A stretch of DNA of 64,000 nucleotides from Spisula solida (GCA_947247005.1 OX365957.1:12310817-12374816), one strand, 5' to 3'; shown: positions 10,510-23,085, counted from the first letter of the stretch. Program-made: numbers and translations. Notes: generated from the sequence alone by a model not told the origin.

Positions 10510-11575
10510 TTGCCCGGACCACTCAGACAAGCTGCCTGGACCACTCAGCCAAGCTGCCCAGACTACTCAGACAAGCTGCCCGGACCACCCAAGACGAACT
10601 GCCCGTACCACTCAGACAAGCTGCCCGGACCACTCAGACAAACTGCCTGGACCACTCAGACAAGCTGCCCGGACCACTCAGACAAGCTGCCCGGACCACT
10701 CAGACAAGCTGCCCGGACCACTCAATACAAGCTGCCCGGACCACTCAAGACAAGCTGCCCGTACCACTCAGACAAGCTGCCCATACCACTCAGACTAGCT
10801 GCGTTGACCACTCAGACAAGCTGTTCGGACTACTCAGACAAGCTGCCTGGGCTACTGAGACAAGCTGCCCAGACCACTCAGACAAGCTGCCCGGACCACT
10901 CAGACAAGCTGCCCGGACCACTCAATACAAGCTGCCCGGACCACTCAAGACAAGCTGCCCGTACCACTCAGACAAGCTGCCCATACCACTCAGACTAGCT
11001 GCGTTGACCACTCAGACAAGCTGTTCGGACTACTCAGACAAGCTGCCTGGGCTACTGAGACAAGCTGCCCAGACCACTCAGACAAGCTGCCCAGACCACT
11101 CAGACAAGCCGCTCGGACTACTCAGTCACTCAGACAAGCTGCCTAGGCTACTGTGACAAGCTGCCCAGACCACTCAGACAAGCTGCCCATACCACTCAGA
11201 CAAGCTGCTCGGACTACTCAGTCACTCAGACAAGCTGCTCGGACCACTCAGACAAGCTGCCTGGACCACTCAGACAAGCTGCCCATACCACTCAGTCAAG
11301 CTGCTTGGACAACTCAGTCACTTAGACAAGCTGCTCGGACTACTCAGACAAGCTGCCTGGACCACTCAGACAAGCTGCCCATACCACTCAGACAAGCTGC
11401 TCGGACTACTCAGTCACTCAGACAAGCTGCTCGGACCACTCAGACAAGCTGCCTGGACCACTCAGACAAGCTGCCAATATACCACTCAGACAAGCTGCTC
11501 GGACTACTCAGTCACTCAGACATGCTGTTCAGCCTACTCAGACAAGCTGCCTGGACCACTCAGACTAGCTTGAGG
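10510..11575. repeat. Minisatellite, ~21-22-bp unit, about 48 copies
   Basis: The unit is close to ACTCAGACAAGCTGCCCGG with variants. A higher-order block is visible because the landmark CTCAATACAA recurs 200 bp apart (10721 and 10921) followed by the same variant order. Open frames across it are products of the repeat and not genes. Confidence 0.93.
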
Positions 11576-12248
11576 ATCATTTTGCAGCTGGATAATAGAG
11601 TCTGCTTAGGTTTAATTTGTCTTTATAAAACACAATCATCTGCAAACAGACTTAATCACTTGAGAACACAGCATCTGGCAGATCATTATAAATGATTATC
11701 GGAAATAAAAGAAACTAAAACTGGACTTTACAGAATACCAGTCATCGCAAGAGCCCGCCTAGACAATACTCCTTCCAACCTCTGAATTATATCTTTAGGA
11801 AAGCTTTAATCAAGGAAGCATAGATCCCTAAATTATCCGGTAGTGATTTAATTGCTTATTCCTAAAATTAAATACGAGTATTAATGATATACCACGATGG
11901 GGCACATCAAAAGTCTTAGAGAAATCCATAATGGGAACATCCACCTGACACCTCAGTATCAACTCCGCATGGTCATCCATGAACCTACAAGTTGGGGTTA
12001 GTAAGAAAAAAAACTTGCTTCCAGTCTGGAGGTACAGAACCACTAGTTTGTAAGCGACTTATTCAACTGTGTGGTAAAGATAGAGAAATTACATTTGCAC
12101 ATTCTTTCAGAATTCTAGGTTTGATCTGTTAGGGACCAGAATGTATGTTGCTTTGTGACAGAGTTATTTTTATGTTTGAGTTAATGTTAATGAATAATTA
12201 ATTAATACTACAATTATTTTCATTTGATGATATATTGGATACAAACTA
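11576..12248. other. Intergenic, nothing recognised
   Basis: This is unique-looking AT-rich sequence with no long frame, RNA gene or clear repeat. Confidence 0.4.
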
Positions 12249-12256
12249 GCAACGAG

Positions 12257-12736
12257 CAAAGACCTAAATATACACAGATTGGACACTTAATTGAAAACGG
12301 GGATAATACAAAATAGCATGCAGCAGATTCTGATAATTTGCATGAACACTTAAGTTTGTCATCCTTTTTTAATGACCAATATCTCATTTTGAAGAGCTAT
12401 ATAAGCTTCTTCTACTGCATGATGTAACTCATTCTTTTCTATATCTTACTGAATTAAAAAAAAAATGGTTTGAATGAGGCAGATCGGGTATTTTCTGTTA
12501 AAATTGGAATTTCCATTATTCCTTGACTGATTTCAATAAATTAGGTATCATTTTAAAGCAGAATTATAAATATATTGCATAAACTTATTAATAATTAGTT
12601 TTTTCCTATGTATATTAAAACAGGAGATATAAGGTATTAAGAACAAACGAGATTTCGTGAGATTTCAGAAAACTGCCGCTTGATAAATTAATGTGAGATT
12701 TGGTAGATTTTCCAATCTTTGTATATTTAGGTTGTT
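12257..12736. mobile_element. hAT-like MITE 'AAAGACC' family, full-length copy
   Basis: The left end CAAAGACCTAAATATACA and the reverse complement of the right end share ACCTAAATATACA(A/C)AGATTGGA. Flanks GCAACGAG (12249-12256) and GCTACGAG (12737-12744) are an 8-bp duplication with one mismatch. A diverged inverted copy is split between 39844-40035 and 43262-43366, and end-only palindromes occur at 12927 and 60708. Confidence 0.75.
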
Positions 12737-12926
12737 GCTACGAGTTAATTGGAAATTACAAAATAAACTCCTCAATCATAATTGACATGCGTTCTTCACT
12801 TATTCAATTAACAATTTAATATCAAGTGTCAATTATATTTTATATACAGTAGGCCTACAACCTCTGAAGAGCATTACATCCTCTAAACAATGACCAATAT
12901 TAGCAGCTCCCAAAGGTACGTGTTCT

Positions 12927-12962
12927 CAAAGACCTAAATATACATGTATATTTAGGTCTTTG
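12927..12962. mobile_element. 36-bp perfect palindrome, collapsed MITE of the AAAGACC family
   Basis: CAAAGACCTAAATATACA is followed directly by its exact reverse complement, so two terminal repeats are fused with nothing between. The 7-bp direct repeat GTGTTCT lies at 12920-12926 and 12963-12969, as expected of a transposed unit. Confidence 0.85.
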
Positions 12963-12969
12963 GTGTTCT

Positions 12970-14110
12970 ACAGAGGTTGTACTGCTTAACATAGACATGT
13001 AACCCAAGAATATATGCACCAATGCGATGAGGATTTTTACAGAATGAGGAACAACACACAAAACTAAAAATATAAATATTTCCATGACCGAATATATACA
13101 AAACGTGAGTAGGCCTATATAACAAGCTGATCTCTAGCATATGAACCTTTGCTGCTGCTCCTTGAAAAGAAGACTACATTCGTAAAAAATCACTAAACAG
13201 TCAATGTAATCAATTTATAACACGAGGTTTTGTAAGATAGAATATAATACAGGTGCAAATTTGGTGAAAACGGAAAATATTATTTTGCCGGTGTGTAGCC
13301 GTTCAACTGCTCCAATTTGTTGGTGTCTAGCCGTTCATGTGATTGTCAGTAGAAATCGTTATGATTAATCACCAAGCTTCTCTTCCTGCGAGGTAAACAC
13401 AATATTTGTATAATTTTTTAATCAATTGTTATGTTTATATAGAAAGCATATGTCCTGGTATGATGCCATTCTGTTCAAGTGATTAAAATATCAACATTGA
13501 TTAACTGCACTAAGTTTCGGATAAATTATTTTAGATAGGCCTACTTTTATAAATTTACACAAGTCATGTTCTATTGCTTTTGTTTAAGCAGTGTCTAGTA
13601 GTACGCCTATAGTACTGTTCTCCTTGAGTCTGGTCCTTCAACTTTCGATTTGGTCATAAGAACATTTCATAATTAATTTTAGCTAAATATGAAAACTATG
13701 GATGGAGTCTGATGGACCTCCCACTGCACTTGTCTCAAAATGTAGCATTGAATGTCTGCTTTTCGTGCCATGTGACGTCTAATCCAAACAAATCTATTGG
13801 GGAAAAATTTAGCTATGCAAATGACATTATAACTCAAAATGAATAGTATTCAGTCATGTCTTAATTGTTTGTCAAATAAAATTACATATAACTGCAAAGG
13901 ACGTAATTGGTTGTGGCTTTTGGACTGAAGCACCTATTGATACTGATCGCTGGATATATACCATATTAAATAAATGGATAGGGGGCTAACTAGATCTACT
14001 TTCATTTACAATTATACAGAGAGTGACCTGTATATTGGACATTCTATATGACGCCAAGTGGGAGAAACTGTGGGGGATGGATTTCCCAGAAATGTAGTGT
14101 CCTATGAGTA
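12970..14110. other. Intergenic, nothing recognised
   Basis: This is AT-rich sequence. GTAGCCGTTCA-type phrases recur near 13296 and 13327. No gene or clear mobile element was seen. Confidence 0.35.
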
Positions 14111-14755
14111 ACTAAATCCAAGACTCCTCTTCGCACAAACTACATCCTGAAAGGCGTGCCACTGGCGGATGAAAAATCATGAAAATACTTAGGAGTGGAC
14201 CTGCAATCAGACCTTTGCTGGAAAACACATATAGACAGAACAACAAAAAAGGCTAACAACATGCTAGGCTTCCTGAAACGCAACCTAAGAAATACAAGAA
14301 AAGAAACAAAAACCATGCCTACACATCTCTTGTCCGTTCAAATTTAGAATATTGCAGCACTATTTGGAAGCCTCATCATAGAAACCTCATCAATAAAGTC
14401 GAAATGATACAGAGAAGAGAAGCATGGTTCGCTACCAACAGGTACCCCAGCATCAGCAGTGTCTCTGACATGCTTTCTGACCTGAAATGGGAAAAAAATA
14501 CAACTGACCATGCTCTACAAGATCATCCACAACCATGTCACGATTGATCCAGGTCCCTATCTAACACCAATCAAAAGCCGAGCAAGATCATCTCACAACC
14601 GCAGATTTCTGCCCTATTCTACATCCTCTGACGTCTTCATGTTCAGTTTCTATCCTCGTTGTATCCCCTTGTGGAACAACCTACCAGCATCTATTGCTGA
14701 GGCTCATTCTTTGGCATCCTTCAAGAATGAGCTTAAACTTTACCTTTAATCATAT
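14110..14755 (+). pseudogene. Non-LTR retrotransposon reverse transcriptase remnant (CR1/Jockey group)
   Basis: Pieces in shifting + frames match the C-terminal part of LINE ORF2. They are KYLGVDLQSDLCWKTHI, RSNLEYCSTIWKPHHRNLI, then at 14510-14746 a frame ending CIPLWNNLPASIAEAHSLAS and FKNELKLYL. These are typical of the thumb and connection region after the RT domain. Stops and frameshifts separate the pieces, and the catalytic domain is absent, so it is a dead 5'-truncated copy. Confidence 0.8.
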
Positions 14756-15758
14756 TTGCCCATGTCTATTCTTCTGTCTTTCCTATTTTTACTCCCTTTT
14801 TCTTTTAGAATTGTCAAATTTATGACAGCATAATGTATTATTGTAGATGTGTATGGAATTCGATTTTTATAAGGCATTGTCCCCCTTTATCATAAAAAAA
14901 TTTCAGTGAAATTGCATAAAAGAAGACACATTATCTGCCATGAGAAAATATTATAACACTAATAGAATTCTTTCATTTACATATCATATACATGAAAGTA
15001 TAGTGATTATATAATAAAAAGAAATTGACATGTTGCCATGATTCTGTGTGTAAAGTTATGACATAATTATGTCCCTTTTCAATGAAAATTGCGGTAAAAT
15101 GGCGCAAAAAAAGACAAAATTAGTACATTTTGCGCATAAGCTTTTCCCATAATTATTTGTCTTGTCAAAATTTCTATTTGGCTAAGAATTTGTCTTGTCA
15201 AAATTTCTATTTGGCTAAGAATGTTGATTAAAGTGTACTTAATCTAAACAAAAATAAAACATAGGTTATCATGCTACGTTGTGTGTTATTTTGACAGACC
15301 TATCTCCCCCTTTTTCCCAATTTTGCTGTGAAGTCACATTCTAGATAGCAATGGGGCACAGATAGGCCCTGGATCACTCACCTGAATAATCTTCACAAGT
15401 TTGGTCAAGATATCACTAATTTATTCCCTATATATTTGATTTAGTAAAATAGGGCCAGGGTAGTCCCAGGTTATATAAACACTCATTCTAAATGGGTACA
15501 GGTAACCCAAGTAATACTTCCTAATTTTAGGGGAAGTGAATGAAACTGTAGCCTATACTTCAAGCAGAGTGTTTTCACATTTTATGTACTCAGTGACTTA
15601 ATCCTTTATCCCAAATTACGATTATATTAACACACTTAAAGCCTAAAATTAGATTTGATAGAGACACACATTGTGGCCAAGTTTTATTAAGATTACTGGG
15701 TTGGTAAAAAAATGTAACCTCTAGAGTGTAATTAAGTTTTTCTTTGATATGACCTAAG
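14756..15758. other. Intergenic with a 33-bp tandem duplication
   Basis: AATTTGTCTTGTCAAAATTT and the bases after it occur twice in direct tandem at about 15156-15222. The rest shows no gene. Confidence 0.45.
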
Positions 15759-16099
15759 CAGTGATTTTTTTCCTTCTTTGTTTGCTACCGGTAAACGGTA
15801 CCTTCCCAATTAGAAAAAAGCTATAATTTTCCCAAATTTGAAGGGAGAAATTCCCATGAACATTTAAAAAAAAAATATTTCAAAATCGGACTTAAAATGA
15901 CAAAAGTTATGAACATTTTTGACAAGAGGTCAAGCATAAAAGTTTACAGAAACCAGTAAACAGTCACATGTAATCTCTTTTTCTGTTTTATTTGGCCTTT
16001 CTGCTTCATGAAAATTCCCAATTTCAAGTTGTCACGACGCAAAAATTCCCAATCTGAACGGACCCAGACCCTTTCCCAAAGAAGCGAAAAAAATCACTG
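15759..16099. mobile_element. hAT-like MITE with CAGTGATTTTTTTC ends, 5-bp TSD
   Basis: The ends CAGTGATTTTTTTC and GAAAAAAATCACTG are inverted, extended inward by TTCTTTG/CAAAGAA. The 5-bp direct repeat CTAAG lies at 15754-15758 and 16100-16104. Non-coding. Confidence 0.8.
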
Positions 16100-16253
16100 C
16101 TAAGTGACCTAGTTTTTGACCACAGATGACCCAGTTGCGAAACTGGCCTATATGTTATAGAGACAAACATTGTTGCTGCTTATCGGTGCTATACACTAAG
16201 CACATTAAACGAACCAGGCTGTCTATTTGAAATAATAGCTAGGCGCACTTCTG

Positions 16254-16462
16254 CAGCGCTGGACATGTCTGTATCTGATGTATTTCTCTCCCTTCAGGGG
16301 CTTTCTCTCAGTCTGCCCCTCTGGTCATATCATGCTATGTCTGCACTGCTGGAGGATGCACCTGCGCCCTAGTGGCTGCAACACTCCATGCGAAGCGCCT
16401 TTGAATGTGCGTTCGCATGAAAAGGGCGCTATGCGCTATATAAATCTGGTATATTTATTTTA
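16254..16462 (+). repeat. SINE/LINE 3' segment with GCGCTATATAAAT tail
   Basis: The sequence ends in AAAGGGCGCTATGCGCTATATAAAT-like text and a TTTATT tract. The same tail occurs at 1190-1205. This is the look of a retroposon 3' end. Confidence 0.5.
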
Positions 16463-16714
16463 TTTATTTTACTCGAGTGTATACTATCAACATCAACCTT
16501 CGAGGGCATATATCCCTTACAGTGACAGCTCTTGTTTAATTCCTGTTGATGTTGTGTACCGTAATTATTTACCGGTGTAGGATTTCTTTATTATTAAATA
16601 TTAGAATGGCAAGTCATGATCAGATTATTGAAATGTTTTTAAATAAGTGTCTATTTCATTAAAGCTTCTTTGATTAATTAAATGTAGTATATAATATGGT
16701 TTATCACTTTTTAT

Positions 16715-17240
16715 AAATTAAAATTGTCTCTGTCTGTCCGTCCGTCCGTCCGTCCGTCCGTCCGTTCAAACTTTAACAGATGAAGAACCTCAACATGTAG
16801 ATCTACATAAAGGAAAGAATTTACGATGTGACGATTTTTGACAGAATTATGGCCCTTTGTACTTTTATGCACTATACAATATATAGTGAACAGTTCCTGT
16901 GGACGCAACTTCTCCTACAGTTTTTGCAGCATTTGCTTCAAACTTTCATAGATGAACAACTCCAACATGTAGATGTGCATAAAGGAAGGAATTTGCGCTG
17001 CGACGATTTTTGACAGAATTATGGCCCTTTGTACTTTTATGCACTATACAATATATAGTGTATATTAAAGTGAATAGTTTGTGTGGACGCAACTTCTCCT
17101 ACAGTTTTTGCAGCATTTTCTTTAAACTTTAACCGATGAACAACCTAAATATGTAGATGTGCATGAAGCAAAAAATTGGCTGCAATGATTTTTGCCATGC
17201 GGGGGGTATATTAGTCTGCCAAATGGCGACAGTTCTAGTT
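16715..17240 (+). repeat. CCGT microsatellite and ~190-bp tandem dispersed repeat
   Basis: A (CCGT)n run at 16735-16765 is followed by two to three diverged units with GACGCAACTTCTCCTACAG, TTTTTGACAGAATTATGGCC and TGTAGATGTGCAT. It ends TATTAGTCTGCCAAATGGCG. Relatives are at 52370-52640 and 53160-53870. Confidence 0.75.
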
Positions 17241-18885
17241 ATATTTTCTATTACGTTAATGATCTAGAAGAATACATGATCTTAAACAGTTTCAAAGGTA
17301 TTGATATAGGAATGTTAAAATTATTCTTGTTATTATATGCTGATGACATTGTTATATTTTCTGATATGCAGGATGGTCTTCAAAAGGGTTAAATCTTCTT
17401 AAAAATTATTGTGATAAATGGAAACTTGTTGTTAATGTAAAGAAAACTGAAGTGTTAATTTTCAAGAAAGGAGGTTTTCGTGTACGAAATGCACGATTCA
17501 TATACAATGGAACAGAATTAGAGATTGTAACAAAATTCACATACCTAGGTATAGTATTCACCAGTAATGGTTCTTTTAAGCAAACTTTTGATGCATTTAG
17601 TGGTCAAGCTATGAAAGCCATATACAAAATGAAATTTTATCTCTCTAAATTTGCAGATGTATCTGTTGGACATAGAATAAAACTTTTTGATAAATTGATA
17701 TCTCCTTCTTTGAACTACGGATCAGAAGTTTGGTTTTTTTTAGATGCAACACAAATTGAAAAAGTTCACCTTCAATTCTGCAAACAACTTCTAGGAATAA
17801 GAACCCAAACTCAAAATAATTTTATTTATGGTGAATTAGGAAGAATTGCATTCAAATTAAGCCGTTTAGTTAATATAATACGATTTTGGTTGAAAATTAT
17901 CAATAGTTCTAAAAATAGGTATATAAAATGTATTTATAACATGATGCTAAATGATATGGAAATACATCCTGACAAAACCAACTGGGCTTCAAATGTAAAA
18001 ATAATCTTAGAAAGGCTTGGTTTTAATAATGTATGGCTCTTTCAAGGAGTTGGAAACTCCCAATACTTCATAAAAATATTTAAACTTAGAGTTAAGGATA
18101 ATTTTATACAACTATGAAATAAACAACTACGTGATTCTTCAAGAGCATGCTCCTATGTATTATTTGCAAATTTTGGTTTCAAACCATCATTTAAATATTG
18201 TTAATATCAGAAAATTAAATACTGCACTATGCAGACTTAGAACATCTAGTCATCGCTTAGAAATTGAAACAGGCTGATGGCACAAACCATTGAAAATCCT
18301 AGATCAGAAAGAAAATGCCAATTATGTAACAAATTAGAGGATGAGTTTCACTTTATACTTGAATGCCCTTTATATTATGAAATACGAAAACAACATATCA
18401 ACTATACTTTGGAAACGACCTAATATCCCTAAATGTGTAGAACTTATGTCAATCTGAAAATAAAAATATTATTATTAACCTTTCTCAATATATTTACAAA
18501 AGTCTGAAATGAAGAGATACAGAATATTATGTACGTTAGCACTCTTCTTCCTACTCTATGAAAAACAAACTTCGCATACACAATAAAGTACGTACTTTAA
18601 ACTTTTTGAGACTACACAGTAGCATGATTAATGTCATGCGAATAACTATATTCAAGGTTACAGTGTACTTGGAATATAACTCTTTATTGCCGATAATTTC
18701 CACTTACTCCGCATATACTTGGGACCGGAATCGACAATAATAATATGTATATATGCATGTTTTGTTTATATTATAATGTGTGTATTTGTGTTAATAATTA
18801 TGTCAATGCATGTTCGTATTTATGTATGTGAAATCATGGGCATATTGCCTTATTTTCGAAATAAACTATCTATCTATCTATGGTA
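17240..18885 (+). mobile_element. 5'-truncated non-LTR retrotransposon with TCTA tail
   Basis: A + strand reading gives the end of the RT domain with the catalytic YADD box (17336-17347) in LLLYADDIVIFSD. A stop follows, then a 221-residue frame (17452-18117) with FTYLGIVFTSNGSF and the connection region. A frameshifted C-terminal zinc-knuckle-like segment CQLCNKLEDEFHFILECPLY lies at about 18315-18372. The element ends in AATAAACTATCTATCTATCTA at 18861-18881, a simple-repeat tail typical of some LINEs. The upstream RT lobes are missing. The insertion joins directly to the CTAGTT end of the preceding dispersed repeat. Confidence 0.85.
17452..18117 (+). pseudogene. LINE ORF2 fragment, post-RT region
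   Basis: This is a 221-residue open frame within the retrotransposon. It has no RT catalytic box of its own because a stop separates it from the YADD part. It contains the KFTYLGIVFT motif and a CKQLLGIRTQTQNNFIYGEL segment seen in many LINE C-termini. It is not a host gene. Confidence 0.85.
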
Positions 18886-18962
18886 AATGTCAGAAGTTTA
18901 GAGTTAAAAATACAGGCAATCTCACAATATTAATTGGAAATTAAAAGGAAATCATGTATATA

Positions 18963-19301
18963 CAGGGGCGTAGCTAGAGGTATTTGAATGTGTACGCAAT
19001 TAGGCTAGGGGGGTCTGGGGGCATGCTCCCCCGGAAAAATTTTGTTCGCTAGAACGTCTTTGTTTCGTTCTGGCGTGTTTTTTGCATCATCTTTAACATT
19101 AATTTTACTGATAAAACATTTTTTTTTGTTTCTATAAAGCTTTTAATATTGTTTCTAAGAAATGCTGAAAATAATAAATGCTTAACCCCTTTAGGGCTTA
19201 GGCATCAGTTTTTATTTAACTTTTCGTTCATTTATCTTTTCACTTTTTGAGAAGCATGTGTACGCAGCTGCGTATTCTGCGTACAGGTAGCTACGCGCCT
19301 G
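18963..19301. mobile_element. hAT-like MITE with CAGGGGCGTAGCTA ends
   Basis: The ends CAGGGGCGTAGCTA and TAGCTACGCGCCTG are inverted with small mismatches. The AT-rich 5-bp flank ATATA is present on both sides. The G-rich GGGGGTCTGGGGGCATGCTC block near 19010 is a common feature of such elements. Confidence 0.75.
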
Positions 19302-20215
19302 ATATACATGTATGTATAAATTTGGATTACTTCATTAATTTAGATGTTTGAATGGTAAAAAGTAAATAATCAGATTATTGACATCTTTGAATGTTCATCT
19401 AGATTTAATGTGTGGCTCTGCTTCCTTTTTTGGTACACTTTTACTTCTTAGGCTGTAATAAATGAATTCCTAGATTTGATATCATCCAAATTTTGTTCAA
19501 AAAGGTGGCAGGGAGAATTTTATTTTTAAAAAGCCTGTACCAGAGGATTCAACATGGTCCAGAAGTAGCTATATTAACTCTAGAAATTAGCATAAAAAAT
19601 TGTACAGCTACCGGCTTTTTTGTGAATTGATTTTTTGTCAAAAGATGAAAATTTGCATCTTTTAAAAAAATATTGAAAAATACAAATAACTTGCACAATC
19701 TTAAATAAACTCCATAGTCTGATTCCCTATATGCAAAATTATAATTTATACCAATTTTTATGCTTTAAGTCAAACTGTTCTTATAAAATGAAAATTTCAT
19801 TTTTTAGGGGTTTTCCCCAAAATACTAGAAAACTTGAAATGAGCTGAGCAAAACTGTAATGAATTTCCTCTTTCATTTTGAAATTCATGAATGTGTTCAT
19901 AATAAATATTACTTAACTCATGTTTGATACAGCTTGATCAAAGACCATCTGATTCAATTAACCTTAAGTGAGTATGTGAGTACATATCTTGTATAATCGT
20001 ATATAGATATATTAAGATACTGGTGAGTATCATACATGTTCTACATGCTTGTGTAAGTGGATACAGTATGTTGGAGTATACAGATACAGTAGCATGTATA
20101 CAATCATTCACAGTATTAAACATTGCACTTTGAACTCTAGGCTAATGAATTAATGACAATCATTTAATGGGTTTATATTTGTGATAGCTTAAGACAATTC
20201 CCTATTTCAGCAGAG
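19302..20215. other. Intergenic, nothing recognised
   Basis: This is AT-rich with no coding frame or clear repeat. Confidence 0.35.
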
Positions 20216-20520
20216 CAGGGTACTGTTTTATCAAAGCACTTACGGAAACCCAATTTCAATTCTTTATAATTTGTTTACAATTATAAAGTGTGGCAAATGG
20301 GGCTACAATTCTAATAATGGTTCAGTTACTGAACTGCTACATACCATACCCGTCACCATTTTGCAGTTGTTAACGAATAAGAAAGAATTTAAATTTGAGC
20401 GTAACTTTAAGATTTTCGTAAGTGCTTTGATAAAACAGTACCCAGAAGTATAAAATCGGGTTAACTAAGAGGTATTGTAGGCTTTGGACAAATTTAAGAC
20501 TATACTAAAACAGTACCCTG
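20216..20520. mobile_element. MITE with CAGGGTACTG ends and internal third arm
   Basis: The outer ends CAGGGTACTGTTTTA and TAAAACAGTACCCTG are inverted. An inner copy at 20416-20442 is the exact reverse complement of the 27 bases from 20218. The element therefore has two right-hand arms, which suggests a partial duplication or nested deletion. Confidence 0.65.
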
Positions 20521-20529
20521 TACTCATCA

Positions 20530-20966
20530 GGGGTATGTTCGTAGCGTCTGTTCCGCACATGTGCGGGATGTTCTACTCAGATCTACTTACGAACAAAACG
20601 GAACTGTCCTGCACAGTGTGCCGAATGTTCTACTCCAAACACCTTACGAACAAAAAGGAACAGAACGTAAAATATTTAAGACGACCAAATTTGTAGTTGC
20701 AGCCGTAATATTGGAGAAAGAAATATGCATGTTGATATAGTTGAATGTGACTGTTTGCCCGCAATGCCCCATAATTGGAAAATAAATTTATTATATTATA
20801 TTTTATGACACAAGCGACCATTGTTCTTGCTGTAATCACGTGACTGTTCTGGCTGCACCACCTCTGTGGCGGGCACAGATAGAACATGTTCCGAACAGTG
20901 TTCCGGTTTGTTCGTAAGTGTGTTCCACTGTCCGGGATGTGCGGAACAGCGCTACGAACGCGCCCC
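20530..20966. mobile_element. MITE with GTTCGTAGCG ends
   Basis: GGGGTATGTTCGTAGCG at the left is inverted at the right as CGCTACGAACGCGCCCC, and GTTCCGCACATG is mirrored by ATGTGCGGAAC. No coding sequence. Confidence 0.7.
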
Positions 20967-22157
20967 AGTATTCTGTATGATCATACTAATAACTATCTGG
21001 TTTGTTATTATGATAATAACTTAAGGTTCTATAGATGGTTGTAAGATTGAAACTTGCATGTTGTTGGATAGATGGGAATCAAACTGGTGGTTTCTATTCA
21101 ATAAGTTAAAAGTTAGGAAAGAGATACCATGATGTAACCGGCTATTACAACCATCTTTCTATCCAATAGTTGATGCAAATATCTGAAGCACTTGTAATTG
21201 AAACAATAGAGACAGAAAGTGACGTGTTGTCAGTATGACATGTTACGTGACCACAATACAAGATTCCTAGTATGTTTTACTGTTGTTGTTTTAAATAAGG
21301 AAACTAATGATTTTGTAGCCGTGGGATAAAATTTGTTATAACATATTAAATTGTCATATTTATAGAGAGGTGGCGAACCAAACATGTATAGTCCGTGCAG
21401 GATAATGTGGCAGTCACGTGACACAATGTGGACAATGTCAATTGATTGAAATAGGTAAACCATGGTTAAGGTTTGTGATAATAAATCATTCTAACCATCC
21501 ACCAATTCAAATATACTTCATAGCCGAGTGGTTTAGTGCGTAGATACTTCCTAACGATATCGATATTTTTGGCCGCGAGTTCGAAACCTTGTCAAGTTGT
21601 ATGTATTTTTTTATCTCTTTTTCTCCTCTTTATAAATTTAAAAGCTAAGAGTTTTACAGAAAAATGGCTTAAATAATCAGTTCTATCCAATAGTGATACA
21701 AACCTGTAATTAAAGTTACTAAGTCTATTATTAAAGAGTGTATAGTCTAAATATACATGTACACAATCAACGTAGTGTGTACATGTATTATAATTAAAGC
21801 ACAAGAATTTTGATTGCTAGTACTTAAGTATTGTAACTACCAACACGAAGTCACAGATGCATTATCTGAGTGTGACTGTAACTCAGACCATGATACAGCA
21901 GATGAAGTGATGTAAAATTCTTTTGTATTGTAATGATTGTGTATTCTTGTCATAAAAGTTGAATTGAATTAAAAATAATTTCATCATGACCATAATAAAA
22001 CAAGAAAAATATATAATTAACAAATTATAAATTCTCTCGAAAAGAATATGAAAATAACATTAAAATATTGTGATGAATTCAAAAAAATACTAAAGACTTC
22101 TTTGATGGGTTGAACTTGAATCGCTCAGTTACAATTCCTGTGCGTTACCACCTGAGC
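20967..22157. other. Old inverted-repeat elements with tRNA-like ends
   Basis: A + strand tRNA-like segment at 21525-21592 (GCCGAGTGGTTTAGTGCG, then GAGTTCGAAACC) and a - strand tRNA-like segment at 22090-22162 (TAGCTCAGGTGGTAACGCAC read on -) face each other. The 31-bp phrase at 21388-21418 recurs inverted at 27497-27527. No protein gene. Confidence 0.45.
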
Positions 22158-22713
22158 TATTACACCCTTGTTACCCTGATAAAACAACATGATTGGATAT
22201 TCCCAACATGATTGAAAAAAGGCGGATGTATGTTTACATATTCATCGCATTTTCGGCCAATTCTTCAAAATCTACGGGTTTAACCACCTTCTGATGCTGT
22301 ATGAAGATAAACTTGTACATTCCTTCCATGAAACTAAAACTATTTATCCGTATGTTTGTGAATGTGATACACAATACGATGAAAAGTTAGAAAAATCTGT
22401 GTTGGATTTATTTGACAGTCTATAAAACATATATATTGTTGTTTATTTTGGGTTAAGATCTTTTGTTTATACAGCTCATTCATTTCACTATCAGACTTAG
22501 TTTAGAGTAAGTTATTTACATTTGCCGTTTCTACGTGATAACTATTTAAAGTAACCCATGTGTGAAAAATGGATAAAAACCAACATGATTGAGGATAGAG
22601 ATCAACATGATTTATCTTTTAAAGTGGATACTGACCAATATTGAATTTTCATTGATGCACTGCAGTGCGAATTTAATATGTAGCTTCACTATTGGAAGAA
22701 TAATGGGATGACC

Positions 22714-23085
22714 CCAACACGTACATAGGAGTAGATAACTCTATGAAGTATTTATCGGAAAATATGTCCCTTTTTTCAACTTCGTGCAAATTTGTAAGTT
22801 TACGTTCAAGGTATTAACCTATTATATCTAAGTGCATGTTCATATTGCTGTGATACTTTGCATACTTGTCAACCGTCTTGACCACAACATCTGCACTCTA
22901 TCAAGCATGTTGTTGAATGTTATGCCCCATTTGGACTAATGTACTTAGAAATACAAAAGTTTACAGTTTATGTACACAATTTTAACCTCTAAGACATGTA
23001 TCTTTGATACTTTGTATACTTTATCACTATCATGACGCCATGACCTCCACATGAATAGGCAACTCTATCAAATATATACTGAGTA
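22714..23085. repeat. Dispersed ACCCCAACAC repeat, left part
   Basis: Phrases such as AGTAGATAACTCTATGAAG and TTGTTGAATGTTATGCCCC recur at 40100-43200 and 48420-48830. The family member here is cut by the element at 23086-23946 and resumes at 23949. Confidence 0.6.

Noticed and set aside
10481..11695. Long open frames rich in Cys-Pro-Asp-His repeats
   Set aside because: They are translations of a ~21-bp minisatellite open in more than one frame, with no start context or splice sites.
17452..18117. 221-residue frame as a host gene
   Set aside because: It is part of a LINE with an upstream YADD box and a downstream zinc-knuckle-like end.
21525..21592. Functional tRNA gene
   Set aside because: A and B boxes are present, but the acceptor and anticodon stems do not pair convincingly. 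The same holds for 60-126, 22090-22162, 26800-26865, 27139-27212 and 33465-33530.
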